64,000 bases of DNA from Idiomarina fontislapidosi (GCF_003226255.1 NZ_QJST01000001.1:310001-374000), one strand, 5' to 3'; shown: positions 17,870-26,585, counted from the first letter of the stretch. Numbers and translations are program-made. The notes: a model not told the origin generated them from the sequence alone.

Positions 17870-19027
17870 ATGAACTTTGAATTAACTGAAGACCAACAAG
17901 CCTTTGTCGATACGGCAAAGGCATTTGCGGACAAAGAGCTGGCACCCAATGCGGCGCGCTGGGATGAAGAGGCGCATTTCCCAATTGAGGTGTTTCGTAA
18001 GGCCGGTGAAATGGGCTTTATGGGCATGTATACGCCAGAAGAGGCGGGCGGCTTTGGCATGAGTCGCTTAGACTCAGCGCTCATTTTCGAACAATTAGCC
18101 GGTGGTTGTACGGCAACCACAGCAATGATGACCATTCACAATATGGTCACTTGGATGATTGGCTCATTTGGTCAACAAGCGGTAATTGATGAGTGGGTGC
18201 CTGAGCTCGTGACCGGTGAAAAGCTTGGCTCTTATTGTTTAACCGAGCCAGGCTCGGGTTCCGATGCGGCAAGCTTGCGTACCAGTGCTAAGAAAGAAGG
18301 CGACGAGTACGTGCTTAACGGCTCAAAAATGTTTATCTCTGGCGCGGGTGCAACCGATGTCATGGTTGTCATGGCGCGCACCGGAGAAGCTGGTCCTAAG
18401 GGTATTTCTGCTTTTGTTGTGCCAGCGGATGCGGAAGGTATCAGCTACGGCAAGAAAGAAGATAAAATGGGCTGGAACGCCCAGCCAACGCGTTTAGTCA
18501 CGTTTGAAGATGTGCGCATCCCAGCTAAAAACCTGTTAGGCGAAGAAGGCGAAGGCTTTAAGTTTGCCATGATGGGTCTTGATGGTGGACGTATCAATAT
18601 CGCAGTGTGCTCGGTCGGTACTGCACAGGCGGCACTCGAAACAGCATCTGCGTACATGCACGAGCGCAGTCAGTTTGGTAAACCATTGGCTGCTTTCCAA
18701 GCCTTGCAGTTTAAACTGGCGGATATGGCCACTGAGCTTGTTGCTGCACGTCAAATGGTCCGATTAGCCGCATCAAAAGTGGATAATGACGATCCTGACA
18801 AAACAACCTATTGCGCGATGGCGAAGCGTTTTGCGACAGACATTGGTTTCCAAGTGTGTAATGAAGCGCTGCAAATTCATGGTGGCTATGGTTATATCAA
18901 GGAGTATCCACTCGAACGTCATGTGCGTGACGTCCGTGTACACCAAATCCTTGAGGGCACCAACGAGGTGATGCGACTCATCATTGCGCGTCGCATTCTA
19001 GCTGATAGCGACCGCCAAATTCTGTAA
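17870..19027 (+). CDS. Acyl-CoA dehydrogenase, probable isobutyryl-CoA dehydrogenase
   Basis: 385 residues. Family motifs are YCLTEPGSGSDAAS, FISGAGATDVMVVMARTG and HERSQFGKPLAAFQALQFKLADM. The catalytic glutamate is in the C-terminal HQILEGTNEVMR, while the internal position used by isovaleryl-CoA dehydrogenase is glycine here (GLDGGRINIA). This arrangement fits short-chain and isobutyryl-CoA dehydrogenases. It starts 23 bases after mmsA and is followed 9 bases on by the hydrolase gene. The expected reaction is isobutyryl-CoA to methacrylyl-CoA in valine breakdown; 2-methylbutyryl-CoA from isoleucine is a likely second substrate. Confidence 0.9.
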   Translation: MNFELTEDQQAFVDTAKAFADKELAPNAARWDEEAHFPIEVFRKAGEMGFMGMYTPEEAGGFGMSRLDSALIFEQLAGGCTATTAMMTIHNMVTWMIGSFGQQAVIDEWVPELVTGEKLGSYCLTEPGSGSDAASLRTSAKKEGDEYVLNGSKMFISGAGATDVMVVMARTGEAGPKGISAFVVPADAEGISYGKKEDKMGWNAQPTRLVTFEDVRIPAKNLLGEEGEGFKFAMMGLDGGRINIAVCSVGTAQAALETASAYMHERSQFGKPLAAFQALQFKLADMATELVAARQMVRLAASKVDNDDPDKTTYCAMAKRFATDIGFQVCNEALQIHGGYGYIKEYPLERHVRDVRVHQILEGTNEVMRLIIARRILADSDRQIL

Positions 19028-19036
19028 GGAGTCGAG

Positions 19037-20173
19037 ATGCAAACTCCCGTAATTATCGAAACAATCAACGCCGGTGACAAAGTCATCGGCGTTGCTACTC
19101 TGAATTCTGAAAAATCATTAAATGCGCTGAGTCTGGCGATGGCTGAGACCTTACTACCACAATTGCAGGCGTGGGCTGATGACCCAGATGTAGCCTGTAT
19201 ATGGTTGCAAGGCGCCGGTGAAAAGGCCTTTTGCGCAGGTGGCGACATTGTTGCCATGTACAAAGCGATGCAAGCTGAGCCGGGTCAGTTAGTTCCAGAG
19301 GTTGAGAACTTCTTCACCACCGAGTATCAGTTAGACTATGCCATCCAAACCTACCCTAAGCCGATTATTTGCTGGGGTGACGGTATCGTAATGGGCGGCG
19401 GTATGGGCTTGATGAATGGTGCCAGTCACCGCATTGTTACCGACCGCTCTTTGTTAGCAATGCCCGAAGTGACTATCGGTCTGTACCCTGATGTCGGCGC
19501 TACTTATTTTCTCAACCGCATGCCGAAAGGTTGTGGCGCGTTCTTAGGTATGACAGGCGCGACAATGAATGCGTCAGATGCGTTATTCCTCAATTTAGCT
19601 GACCAGTTTGTCGGCCATCAACATAAAGCTCAATTGATTGAGGCACTGCAAAGTATCGAATGGGGCGACACGGGCGCACTCAATCACCAGAAAGTGACCG
19701 ATATGCTGGAACAGTTCGCCGAGCAAGATGATACGGCGTTACCGACACCTCAAGTTGAAGCACATATTGAAACGATTCAGCAAGCGATGGATACCCAGAC
19801 GGTGACCGAAGCGGTACAGCGTGTGTTGGCTGCTGATGAAGAGGATAAATGGTTCCAAAAAGCGCAAAAAAATCTCAAACACGGTTGTCCGATTACACCG
19901 CATTTGGTGTGGCAACAAACGCGTCACGGTGCCGACTTATCCCTTGCAGACTGTTTTCGATTCGAACTCACTCTGTCGTGTAATTGTGCCGTACGGGGTG
20001 ATTTTGCCGAGGGTATCCGTGCTTTATTAATTGATAAAGACAAGCAACCTAAGTGGCAATTTACGGATGTCGCTGACGTGACGGAGGAGGCGATTGACGG
20101 TTTCTTTGATCCGCCTTGGGGCGAACGCACACATCCGTTAGCCGAACTTGAACACGTGCTGGTAAAAAAATAA
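19037..20173 (+). CDS. 3-Hydroxyisobutyryl-CoA hydrolase family protein
   Basis: 378 residues, a crotonase-fold protein with the longer C-terminal part typical of 3-hydroxyisobutyryl-CoA hydrolases. Motifs are GAGEKAFCAGGDIVAMY, GIVMGGGMGLMNGASHRIVT and PEVTIGLYPDVGATYFLNRMP, where the acidic residues of the hydrolase site lie. It would release free 3-hydroxyisobutyrate from its CoA ester. AAGGAG precedes the ATG. In related operons a separate enoyl-CoA hydratase gene sits just upstream; here the acyl-CoA dehydrogenase is directly adjacent. Whether this protein also hydrates methacrylyl-CoA is unknown. Confidence 0.9.
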   Translation: MQTPVIIETINAGDKVIGVATLNSEKSLNALSLAMAETLLPQLQAWADDPDVACIWLQGAGEKAFCAGGDIVAMYKAMQAEPGQLVPEVENFFTTEYQLDYAIQTYPKPIICWGDGIVMGGGMGLMNGASHRIVTDRSLLAMPEVTIGLYPDVGATYFLNRMPKGCGAFLGMTGATMNASDALFLNLADQFVGHQHKAQLIEALQSIEWGDTGALNHQKVTDMLEQFAEQDDTALPTPQVEAHIETIQQAMDTQTVTEAVQRVLAADEEDKWFQKAQKNLKHGCPITPHLVWQQTRHGADLSLADCFRFELTLSCNCAVRGDFAEGIRALLIDKDKQPKWQFTDVADVTEEAIDGFFDPPWGERTHPLAELEHVLVKK

Positions 20174-20202
20174 TAATTATCGACAACAAGAAGGAGTCGA
20201 AC

Positions 20203-21099
20203 ATGGCGAATGTCGCATTTATCGGTTTAGGTAATATGGGTGGCCCGATGGCCATGAACTTGGCAAAAGCAGGCCATAACGTAAACGCGTTCGATTTATC
20301 GAAAGATGCATTGGCTCAGGTTGAGGCCGTGGGCGCACGCGCCTGTTCAAGCCCGCGCGAAGCGGTTGAGGGCGTAGACGTTGTGGTCAGCATGTTACCC
20401 GCTGATCATCATGTTGAGTCTGTCTACTTAGGCGATGAAGGCCTTGTACACGTCCTAACGGACAAGCAGTTAGTGATTGATTGCAGTACCATTTCATCTG
20501 AAGCGGCGATTTACGTCGGTGAACAACTTCAGCAAGCGGGTATCGCATTTATCGATGCACCTGTTTCTGGCGGTGTAGGTGGTGCAAAAGCAGGTACATT
20601 AACGTTTATCTGTGGTGGTACCGAAGCCAACGTTGATCGTGCGCGCACTGTACTGAATGACATGGGCAAAAATGTATTCCGTGCGGGTGATGTGGGTGCT
20701 GGGCAAATCGCTAAAATATGCAACAACATGTTGCTTTCAGTGTTAATGGTTGGCACCTCTGAGGCATTACAGCTCGGCAAGGCGAATGGTTTGGATCCTA
20801 AAGTGCTCAGTGAAATCATGCTGCAAAGCTCTGGCCGTAACTGGACCCTTGAAGTATATAATCCATGCCCTGATGTGATGGATGGTGTACCATCAAGTAA
20901 TGATTATCAGGGCGGCTTTATGGTTGACCTGATGAGTAAAGACTTGGGGCTTGCCCAGCAAACTGCACTGAAATCCGGCGCCGCTACACCAATGGGCGCA
21001 TTGACCCGTAATCTTTATCATGGGTGGTCGCAGCAAGGTCATGGTCGGCAAGATTTCTCAAGCATTTTTAATTATTTGACACCGATCACGAAAAAATAA
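20203..21099 (+). CDS. mmsB: 3-Hydroxyisobutyrate dehydrogenase
   Basis: 298 residues, beta-hydroxyacid dehydrogenase family. The NAD-binding motif FIGLGNMGGPMAMNL, the substrate motif DAPVSGGVGGAKAGTLTF and the catalytic-lysine motif GAGQIAKICNNMLL are all present. It oxidises 3-hydroxyisobutyrate to methylmalonate semialdehyde, the substrate of MmsA encoded upstream in the same unit. AAGGAG lies 8 bases before the ATG. Length and motifs are those of MmsB rather than tartronate semialdehyde reductase, and the operon supports this. Confidence 0.95.
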   Translation: MANVAFIGLGNMGGPMAMNLAKAGHNVNAFDLSKDALAQVEAVGARACSSPREAVEGVDVVVSMLPADHHVESVYLGDEGLVHVLTDKQLVIDCSTISSEAAIYVGEQLQQAGIAFIDAPVSGGVGGAKAGTLTFICGGTEANVDRARTVLNDMGKNVFRAGDVGAGQIAKICNNMLLSVLMVGTSEALQLGKANGLDPKVLSEIMLQSSGRNWTLEVYNPCPDVMDGVPSSNDYQGGFMVDLMSKDLGLAQQTALKSGAATPMGALTRNLYHGWSQQGHGRQDFSSIFNYLTPITKK

Positions 21100-21110
21100 A
21101 GAGGCAGTTC

Positions 21111-21875
21111 ATGCAAGTAAAAGATAGCGTAATTGTAATCACAGGTGGTGCTCAAGGTTTAGGCTTGGCGATGGCCGAGGACTTTGCTAAGCAAGGCGCA
21201 CAACTCGCATTGATTGATATCAATGGTGATGTACTGGGTGATGCACAAGAAGCCTGTGAGAAGTTGGGTGCGAAAAAAGTGATCGGCTACGAAGTCGATA
21301 TCACCGATGAAGAGTCTGTCGAGACGGTATTTGAGCAAATCCAACAAGAGTTCGATGGTATCGATGTACTGGTCAACAACGCAGGTTTATTACGTGATGG
21401 CTTGTTGATTAAGTTTAAAGACGGTGAAATTAAGCAGAAAATGCCGTTGCAACAGTTCCAATCGGTGTTGGACGTTAACCTGACCGGTACCTTCTTGTGT
21501 GGTCGTGAAGCGGCAGCGCAGATGGTTAAAGCCGGCAAAAAGGGTGTCATCATTAATATCTCAAGCGTGGCACGTGCTGGTAATATTGGTCAAACGAACT
21601 ATGCGGCTACCAAAGCGGGTGTCGTAGCCATGACAGTCACTTGGGCACGCGAGTTGGGTCGCTATGGTATTCGCTGCGGTGCTATTGCTCCTGGCTTTAT
21701 CGAGACACCGATGACGGCACAGATGAAACCAGAAGCTGTCGAACGCGCATTGTCGATGGTGCCGCTGAAGCGTTGGGGGCAACCCAATGAGATTGCTCAT
21801 AGCGCACGTTATATCATCGAGAATGACTTTTTCAGTGGCCGTGTGGTCGAAATTGACGGCGGTGTCCGTTTGTAA
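21111..21875 (+). CDS. Short-chain dehydrogenase, probable 2-methyl-3-hydroxybutyryl-CoA dehydrogenase
   Basis: 254-residue classical SDR. It has the cofactor motif TGGAQGLGLAMA with an acidic residue after the second strand (ALIDIN, favouring NAD), the NNAG motif, the catalytic serine in NISSVAR, and YAATK with Tyr and Lys. It closes the valine operon 11 bases after mmsB, as the SDR does in Shewanella. By position it probably handles the hydroxyacyl-CoA step of isoleucine breakdown, which would supply the thiolase with 2-methylacetoacetyl-CoA. It is often annotated as a 3-ketoacyl-ACP reductase, which the context does not favour. Confidence 0.85.
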   Translation: MQVKDSVIVITGGAQGLGLAMAEDFAKQGAQLALIDINGDVLGDAQEACEKLGAKKVIGYEVDITDEESVETVFEQIQQEFDGIDVLVNNAGLLRDGLLIKFKDGEIKQKMPLQQFQSVLDVNLTGTFLCGREAAAQMVKAGKKGVIINISSVARAGNIGQTNYAATKAGVVAMTVTWARELGRYGIRCGAIAPGFIETPMTAQMKPEAVERALSMVPLKRWGQPNEIAHSARYIIENDFFSGRVVEIDGGVRL

Positions 21876-21913
21876 TTAAACGCTAAAGTCACCCCTGTGT
21901 GGCTCATAGCTTC

Positions 21914-21959
21914 GCGTCTCTGTTATAGTATTCATTGCTTGGTTGCTTAACAGAGACGC
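21914..21959. repeat. 12-bp inverted repeat with a 22-base loop
   Basis: GCGTCTCTGTTA at 21914-21925 and its exact complement TAACAGAGACGC at 21948-21959, just before the ATG at 21966. No T-run follows, so it is not a normal terminator. The first arm overlaps TATAGT (21924-21929), which could be a -10 box. It may be an operator pair or a leader hairpin. Confidence 0.7.
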
Positions 21960-21965
21960 TAAACT

Positions 21966-22418
21966 ATGAAGATGACGTACCCTTTACTCTTTAAAACCCT
22001 TCCGATTTGCGCCATTTGGCTTGCCTTATGTATCTTAGCGCTTGCTTACCTCGAGTGGCCTGAAGATTTATTCTCGCAACTGCTGACTACACTGGTTGCC
22101 CTAGCGAGCGTCGTATTTGCATTTAAGTTATCCGGTGAAGTGTTCTTTAAAAAAATTAAGCTCAGACAATCAGAATTGAGCTATACACAGGCGTGGTCGC
22201 GGCCTCGCACACAACGCTGGCAAGATGTTGTCGAAGTTGATTATTCGCCGTTATGGCACTCATTTAAGCTGAGGTTTGCGAACGGTGAGCAACTCAATGT
22301 GAGTATTATTCTAACGCATTTGCGCGAATTTTTAGGTTTGATGGCACATGAGCTACCGCGCGATAAGTATATTGATGCGGTCAATAAGTTCAGTGGTGCC
22401 ATGGGCGGAGACAAATAA
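21966..22418 (+). CDS. Small inner-membrane protein of unknown function
   Basis: 150 residues. Two membrane helices at about 12-30 and 38-56 are joined by a short acidic loop, then a basic segment (KKIKLRQSEL) and a cytoplasmic domain of about 85 residues with alternating short strands (RWQDVVEVDYSPLWHSFKLRF). This layout, two helices followed by a PH-like beta domain, recurs in bacterial membrane proteins of no known function. I do not recognise the family. The stop is one base before the start of the LysR gene, and that gene's ribosome site GGGCGGAG lies inside this one, so the two are co-transcribed. Confidence 0.75.
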   Translation: MKMTYPLLFKTLPICAIWLALCILALAYLEWPEDLFSQLLTTLVALASVVFAFKLSGEVFFKKIKLRQSELSYTQAWSRPRTQRWQDVVEVDYSPLWHSFKLRFANGEQLNVSIILTHLREFLGLMAHELPRDKYIDAVNKFSGAMGGDK

Positions 22419-22419
22419 T

Positions 22420-23328
22420 ATGCGTAAGTTGCCGCCGCTGAATGCGCTTAAATCGTTTGAAGCTGCCGCACGTCATCTGAGCTTTACTAAGGCCGCTGAG
22501 GAATTATTTGTCACACAAGCTGCGGTGAGTCACCAAGTCAAAGCACTCGAAGAATTCTTGCAAATCAAGCTGTTTATTCGCCGTAACCGGACACTGTTAC
22601 TCACTGAAGAAGGGCAGGCGTACTATCTTCAATTACGCGATATTTTTGCGCAGCTCATTCAAGCAACCGATAAACTCAGATTGGTGTCGGAAAAGGGAGC
22701 GTTAACCGTTTCTGTACCACCGAGCTTCGCAATTCTTTGGTTTGTACCTCGCTTGAGTAGTTTTCGCGAGGCACATCCGGATATGGACATTCGTATTAAA
22801 GCGGTCGATGAGATTACCGGCTCACTGACGGATGATGTGGATGTCGCGATCTACTACGGTGATGGGCGTTGGCCAGGAGTGAAAAGTTACCGCTTGCACA
22901 AAGAATACCTGTGGCCGGTGTGCTCCCCCATTTTGGCGGAACGCATGAAGCTAAAAACGCCGGCTGATTTACTACAACATACGCTGCTACATGACGAGAC
23001 ACGGAACGCATGGAACGACTGGTTTGAGATGGTGGGCGAAAAGAAACCGATAAAGGATGGTGGTCCTGTTTTTAGTCACTCGAGCCTTGCTTTACAAGCG
23101 GCGGTGCACGGTCAAGGTATTGCGCTAGCTAATCATGTGTTGGCGAAGCCCGAAATTGATAGTGGTCACCTGATTCGTATCTTTCCTCAGGCATTGCGAC
23201 GAAATAAGGCATTCTATCTTGTCTGTCGTGACAATCAGTCGGAAATCGGTAAGATCGCAACTTTTCGTAACTGGATTATGCAGCTCGTTCATGAAGAAGA
23301 GCGCGCATTCGATTTAGAGTCAGAATGA
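22420..23328 (+). CDS. gcvA: LysR-family regulator, GcvA-like
   Basis: 302 residues from ATG 22420, which has GGCGGAG upstream and gives the conserved N-terminus LPPLNALKSFEAAARHLSF. The winged helix-turn-helix (FTKAAEELFVTQAAVSHQVKALEEFL) is characteristic of the GcvA branch, which activates the glycine cleavage system; the rest is a periplasmic-binding-protein-like effector domain. Synteny with ygdD and rlmM downstream is that of gcvA in E. coli and Vibrio. No gcvB-like RNA is seen upstream, where a membrane protein gene lies instead. It overlaps the next gene by 4 bases. An upstream in-frame extension is rejected because it runs through the preceding gene. Confidence 0.85.
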   Translation: MRKLPPLNALKSFEAAARHLSFTKAAEELFVTQAAVSHQVKALEEFLQIKLFIRRNRTLLLTEEGQAYYLQLRDIFAQLIQATDKLRLVSEKGALTVSVPPSFAILWFVPRLSSFREAHPDMDIRIKAVDEITGSLTDDVDVAIYYGDGRWPGVKSYRLHKEYLWPVCSPILAERMKLKTPADLLQHTLLHDETRNAWNDWFEMVGEKKPIKDGGPVFSHSSLALQAAVHGQGIALANHVLAKPEIDSGHLIRIFPQALRRNKAFYLVCRDNQSEIGKIATFRNWIMQLVHEEERAFDLESE

Positions 23329-23951
23329 AACAATTAAACGGAATCCATTACCAAGTCGACGGTGAACAACATACTCAACGTATCGTGTTTTTCCATGGCT
23401 CAGGCGGCGGGCCGGATACGCCTTTTATGCGTTTTTTTACTGCGCAGTGGCACGCCTTGGGTTTTGAAGTGGTGCGCCCCGACTTTCCTTATTGGCAGAA
23501 GGTGCGGGAAACAGGCAAGCCGCGTCCGCCGGATAGAATGGAACGGCTTGTTGCGCATATGGAAGATTGGTTGTCAGCGTTACAGAATGACGGCAAGCCG
23601 CTGTGGTTGGCAGGTAAATCGCTTGGCAGTCGCGTGATGTTGCGACTGGCCGATACCTTTGCGGCACACGGACAAATCGCGTTAGGCTTTCCATTTAATC
23701 CGCCTGCCAAGCCAGAACAGTCAAGATTAATGGAACTGACGGATACACAGATTCCGGGACTGATCATAGAGGGTACGCGGGATCCATTTGCCAAACAGAT
23801 TCGTGGTACTCAATTAATGTTACCGCGGCACTGGCAACTTGAGTGGCTTGAGGGGGCCGACCATGGTTTTGAACCGACCGCTGCGAAGCGTCATTTACGT
23901 GATAGCTTGTGGCACCAAGCAAGCCGACTTACTGAGGAATTTTTAACATGA
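23325..23951 (+). CDS. Alpha/beta hydrolase, KANL3/Tex30-like
   Basis: 208 residues. An oxyanion region FFHGSGGGPDTPFM near the N-terminus, the nucleophile elbow GKSLGSR (serine), an acid in IEGTRDPF and a histidine in EGADHGFEP make a complete alpha/beta-hydrolase triad. The short size and the GKSLGSR elbow match the KANL3/Tex30 group, dienelactone-hydrolase-like proteins of unknown substrate. It overlaps gcvA and ygdD by 4 bases on each side, so it has been inserted precisely into the gcvA-ygdD-rlmM series known from enterics. Substrate is unknown. Confidence 0.85.
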   Translation: MKQLNGIHYQVDGEQHTQRIVFFHGSGGGPDTPFMRFFTAQWHALGFEVVRPDFPYWQKVRETGKPRPPDRMERLVAHMEDWLSALQNDGKPLWLAGKSLGSRVMLRLADTFAAHGQIALGFPFNPPAKPEQSRLMELTDTQIPGLIIEGTRDPFAKQIRGTQLMLPRHWQLEWLEGADHGFEPTAAKRHLRDSLWHQASRLTEEFLT

Positions 23952-24319
23952 TGAGTCAGTTACTGATAATTATTGCAGCCGTATATGGGGCTATCGCTGT
24001 TGCGCTCGGTGCATTCGCTGCACATGGATTAAAGAGTCGTCTGAGTGAGCAATTATTGGCGGTGTTTCAGACCGGCGTAACCTACCAGTTTTATCATACA
24101 CTCGCGTTATTATTGGCGGGTCTGTGGCTGCGGTTTGCGCCATCGCCATGGGTTGCAGCTGCGGGCATCTTCTGGGCGCTAGGTGTGGTATTATTCTCGG
24201 GTAGCCTATATGCACTGGCATTGACCAGTGTGAAATGGTTTGGACCGATAACGCCGTTAGGTGGCTTATTATTTATTTTGGGTTGGATTTGCTTATTAGT
24301 TGGAGCAGTTAAAGCATGA
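23948..24319 (+). CDS. ygdD: DUF423 membrane protein YgdD
   Basis: 123 residues with four membrane helices and the family hallmarks GAFAAHGLKSRLS and VTYQFYHTLALLL. The C-terminus ITPLGGLLFILGWICLLVGA is also typical. The molecular role of DUF423 proteins is not established. It sits between gcvA (with the hydrolase) and rlmM, as in E. coli, with 4-base overlaps on both sides that imply coupled translation. Confidence 0.92.
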   Translation: MMSQLLIIIAAVYGAIAVALGAFAAHGLKSRLSEQLLAVFQTGVTYQFYHTLALLLAGLWLRFAPSPWVAAAGIFWALGVVLFSGSLYALALTSVKWFGPITPLGGLLFILGWICLLVGAVKA

Positions 24320-25392
24320 ATGGATTGGTATTGCTGTGTCGCGCAGGCTTTGAAGGGGATTGTGCGGCAGAGATCCAAGAAAAAGCGGCGGCATTGGGTG
24401 TGTATGGATACTGCCAAACCCAGGCGGATCAAGCGTATGTGGTTTATCACTGCCAAGCTGAAGAAGCCGATCATTTAGCCAAAAAGTTACCGTTGAAAGA
24501 GCTCATTTTTACCCGTACCTTTTTTGTCTTGCTGACGAGTGCTCAACTGGCTGGTATCGAAGACCGTGTGAGCGTGGTTAAAGAGGCGCTCGAACCCCAT
24601 AAGGAGTGGTTTGGTCTAGCTGGCGCGCTGCGTGTCGAAACGCCAGATAGCAACGAAGCCAATGCTATCGCTAAGTTCTGCCGTAAGTTTGCTGTCCCTT
24701 TGCGTCAGGGGCTGCGCGCCGCCGACTTACTGAGCAAAAAGCCACTCGCCAAGCGCCCGTTTTTACACGTGTTCTTTGTCAACAAGGCGTATGCGTTATT
24801 AGGGTACTCCTACAGCTTTAACCAAAGCCCGTTTGAAGAGGGTATTTTACGATTACGTATGCCGTCTAATGGACCGAGTCGTTCGACATTGAAGCTAGAC
24901 GAAGCCTTTCATGTGTTTATTCCGGAAGACGAACGTGAACAACGCATCCAAGCTGGTATGCGTGCTGTTGATTTAGGCGCGGCGCCGGGTGGCTGGACCT
25001 ATCAGCTCGTGCGTCGAGGCATGATGGTACAAGCCGTTGATAATGGTCCAATGGCTGATAGCTTGATGGAGACCGGTCAGGTTGATCACATCCGTGAGGA
25101 TGGTTTCAAATACCGCCCGAAGCGTCGTAACGTAACCTGGCTGGTATGCGATATGGTTGAGAAACCTGCGCGTGTGGGTGAGTTGATGACTGCGTGGTTG
25201 CTTGAGGAATACTGTAAAGAAGCGATTTTTAACTTAAAGTTACCAATGCGCCAACGCTACGCTTCAGTGAAGCAGTATCTCGATCAAATCACGGAGCAGT
25301 TGCAAGAGCAGGGCGAACGTAGTTTCGAAATCCAAGCCAAGCATTTGTATCATGACAGAGAAGAAGTCACAGTACACTTACGTTGGCTTTAA
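24316..25392 (+). CDS. rlmM: 23S rRNA 2'-O-ribose C2498 methyltransferase
   Basis: 358 residues. An N-terminal THUMP-like RNA-binding region (about 1-180) is followed by a Rossmann methyltransferase domain with the S-adenosylmethionine motif VDLGAAPGGWTYQLVRRG and the downstream acidic motif WLVCDMVEKP. It methylates C2498 in the peptidyl transferase centre of 23S rRNA. Length and the conserved tail (KHLYHDREEVTVHLRW) match E. coli RlmM. It is the last gene of the overlapping gcvA unit. Confidence 0.95.
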   Translation: MNGLVLLCRAGFEGDCAAEIQEKAAALGVYGYCQTQADQAYVVYHCQAEEADHLAKKLPLKELIFTRTFFVLLTSAQLAGIEDRVSVVKEALEPHKEWFGLAGALRVETPDSNEANAIAKFCRKFAVPLRQGLRAADLLSKKPLAKRPFLHVFFVNKAYALLGYSYSFNQSPFEEGILRLRMPSNGPSRSTLKLDEAFHVFIPEDEREQRIQAGMRAVDLGAAPGGWTYQLVRRGMMVQAVDNGPMADSLMETGQVDHIREDGFKYRPKRRNVTWLVCDMVEKPARVGELMTAWLLEEYCKEAIFNLKLPMRQRYASVKQYLDQITEQLQEQGERSFEIQAKHLYHDREEVTVHLRWL

Positions 25393-25425
25393 CCAAAGTT
25401 GAAAAATCGATATTTTTATCAGTAG

Positions 25426-25444
25426 GTCGCGCATTTTGCGCGAC
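25426..25444. other. GC-rich hairpin between convergent genes
   Basis: GTCGCGCA, loop TTT, TGCGCGAC: a perfect 8-bp stem between the convergent rlmM and isocitrate dehydrogenase genes. Neither strand has a T-run directly after it, so it is a weak candidate as a terminator for either gene, or an RNA 3'-end stabiliser. Confidence 0.5.
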
Positions 25445-25485
25445 GCTCACTATTCTCAATAATATCGTAAACCCACATTCATCGA

Positions 25486-26490
25486 TTATAAACGTTCGAT
25501 AACCGCATCGGTAAAGTCAGTGGTACCGTGGCTGCCGCCAAGGTCACGGGTGGTGCGGTCGCCTGATTCGATGACATCAGCCAAAGCACGCGTGATTCGC
25601 TCGGCAGGCTCTGGCATTTCCAAATACTCAAGCATTTGTATCGCGGCTAAGATGACTGAACTTGGATTGGCCAAGTTTTTACCTGCGATATCCGGTGCAG
25701 AGCCGTGAACCGCTTCAAAGATTGCACAATCTTTGCCGATGTTAGCGCCTGGCGCCATGCCAAGGCCGCCGACCAAGCCGGCACAGAGGTCTGATAGGAT
25801 ATCGCCAAATAAATTGGTGGTGACCAACACGTCGAAGTCTTCTGGGTTCATGACTAGGCGCATGCATGCCGCATCAACAATCATCTCTGCCGATTCGATA
25901 TCAGGATATTCTTCGGCGATTTCACGTGCAACTTTTAGGAAAAGCCCAGAAGTTGACTTAAGAATATTTGCTTTATGTACCGCGGTCACCTTTTTGCGGC
26001 CTTCTCGACGCGCAAGGTCATAGGCAAATCGCACGATACGCTCTGCACCTGCGCGCGTAATTTTACTCATCGCTTCGGCCTCTGAGCCATCTTCACTGAC
26101 TTTTTGCCCTAATCCCGAATACATGCCCTCGGTATTCTCACGTACCGTGATGATATCGATGTTGTCATAACGGGCTTGTGTGCCTTTAAATGATTTGACT
26201 GGACGCAAGTTAGCATACAGACCGAACCGTTTACGTAAGCTCACGTTAATCGACGTAAAACCTTCGCCCACAGGGGTTGTAAGTGGGCCTTTTAGCGTCA
26301 CGCCATTGTTAGCAATTGCGTCCAATGTAGCTTGTGGCAATAGCTCACCGGTTTTCTCAAGCGCTGTTAAGCCTGCATCGACAAACTCATACTCGAACTC
26401 ACAGCCTGCTTTTTCAAGAATGGCAAGCGCCGACTTAACGATATCAGGACCGATACCATCGCCTGGGATCACTGTGATTTTTCTACTCAT
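25486..26490 (-). CDS. NAD-dependent isocitrate dehydrogenase-type enzyme
   Basis: 334-residue member of the isocitrate/isopropylmalate dehydrogenase family. Substrate arginines are in SLRKRFGLYANLRPV; the catalytic tyrosine and lysine are in RENTEGMYSGLG and VHKANILK; the metal aspartates are in TTNLFGDILSDL. The cofactor loop reads AVHGSAPDIAGKNLANP, with the aspartate of NAD-specific enzymes rather than the Lys-Tyr of E. coli NADP-dependent Icd. The serine substrate loop GEGFTSINVSLRK is of the isocitrate rather than isopropylmalate type. No leuB partner genes (leuACD) are adjacent. Single-gene unit, converging on rlmM. Homoisocitrate or tartrate activity is less likely. Confidence 0.85.
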   Translation of the reverse strand: MSRKITVIPGDGIGPDIVKSALAILEKAGCEFEYEFVDAGLTALEKTGELLPQATLDAIANNGVTLKGPLTTPVGEGFTSINVSLRKRFGLYANLRPVKSFKGTQARYDNIDIITVRENTEGMYSGLGQKVSEDGSEAEAMSKITRAGAERIVRFAYDLARREGRKKVTAVHKANILKSTSGLFLKVAREIAEEYPDIESAEMIVDAACMRLVMNPEDFDVLVTTNLFGDILSDLCAGLVGGLGMAPGANIGKDCAIFEAVHGSAPDIAGKNLANPSSVILAAIQMLEYLEMPEPAERITRALADVIESGDRTTRDLGGSHGTTDFTDAVIERL

Positions 26491-26585
26491 AATCTTTCCT
26501 TATGCCTAGCTACTGCATTAAATTAGGGTTTTACGGATGACGAAAGTCTAGCACTACAACTGCAGATGGACTAGCTTCGATAATA

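Noticed and set aside
26545-26575. CTAG...CTAG inverted motif upstream of isocitrate dehydrogenase
   Set aside because: Only 4-5 matching bases per arm, within chance.
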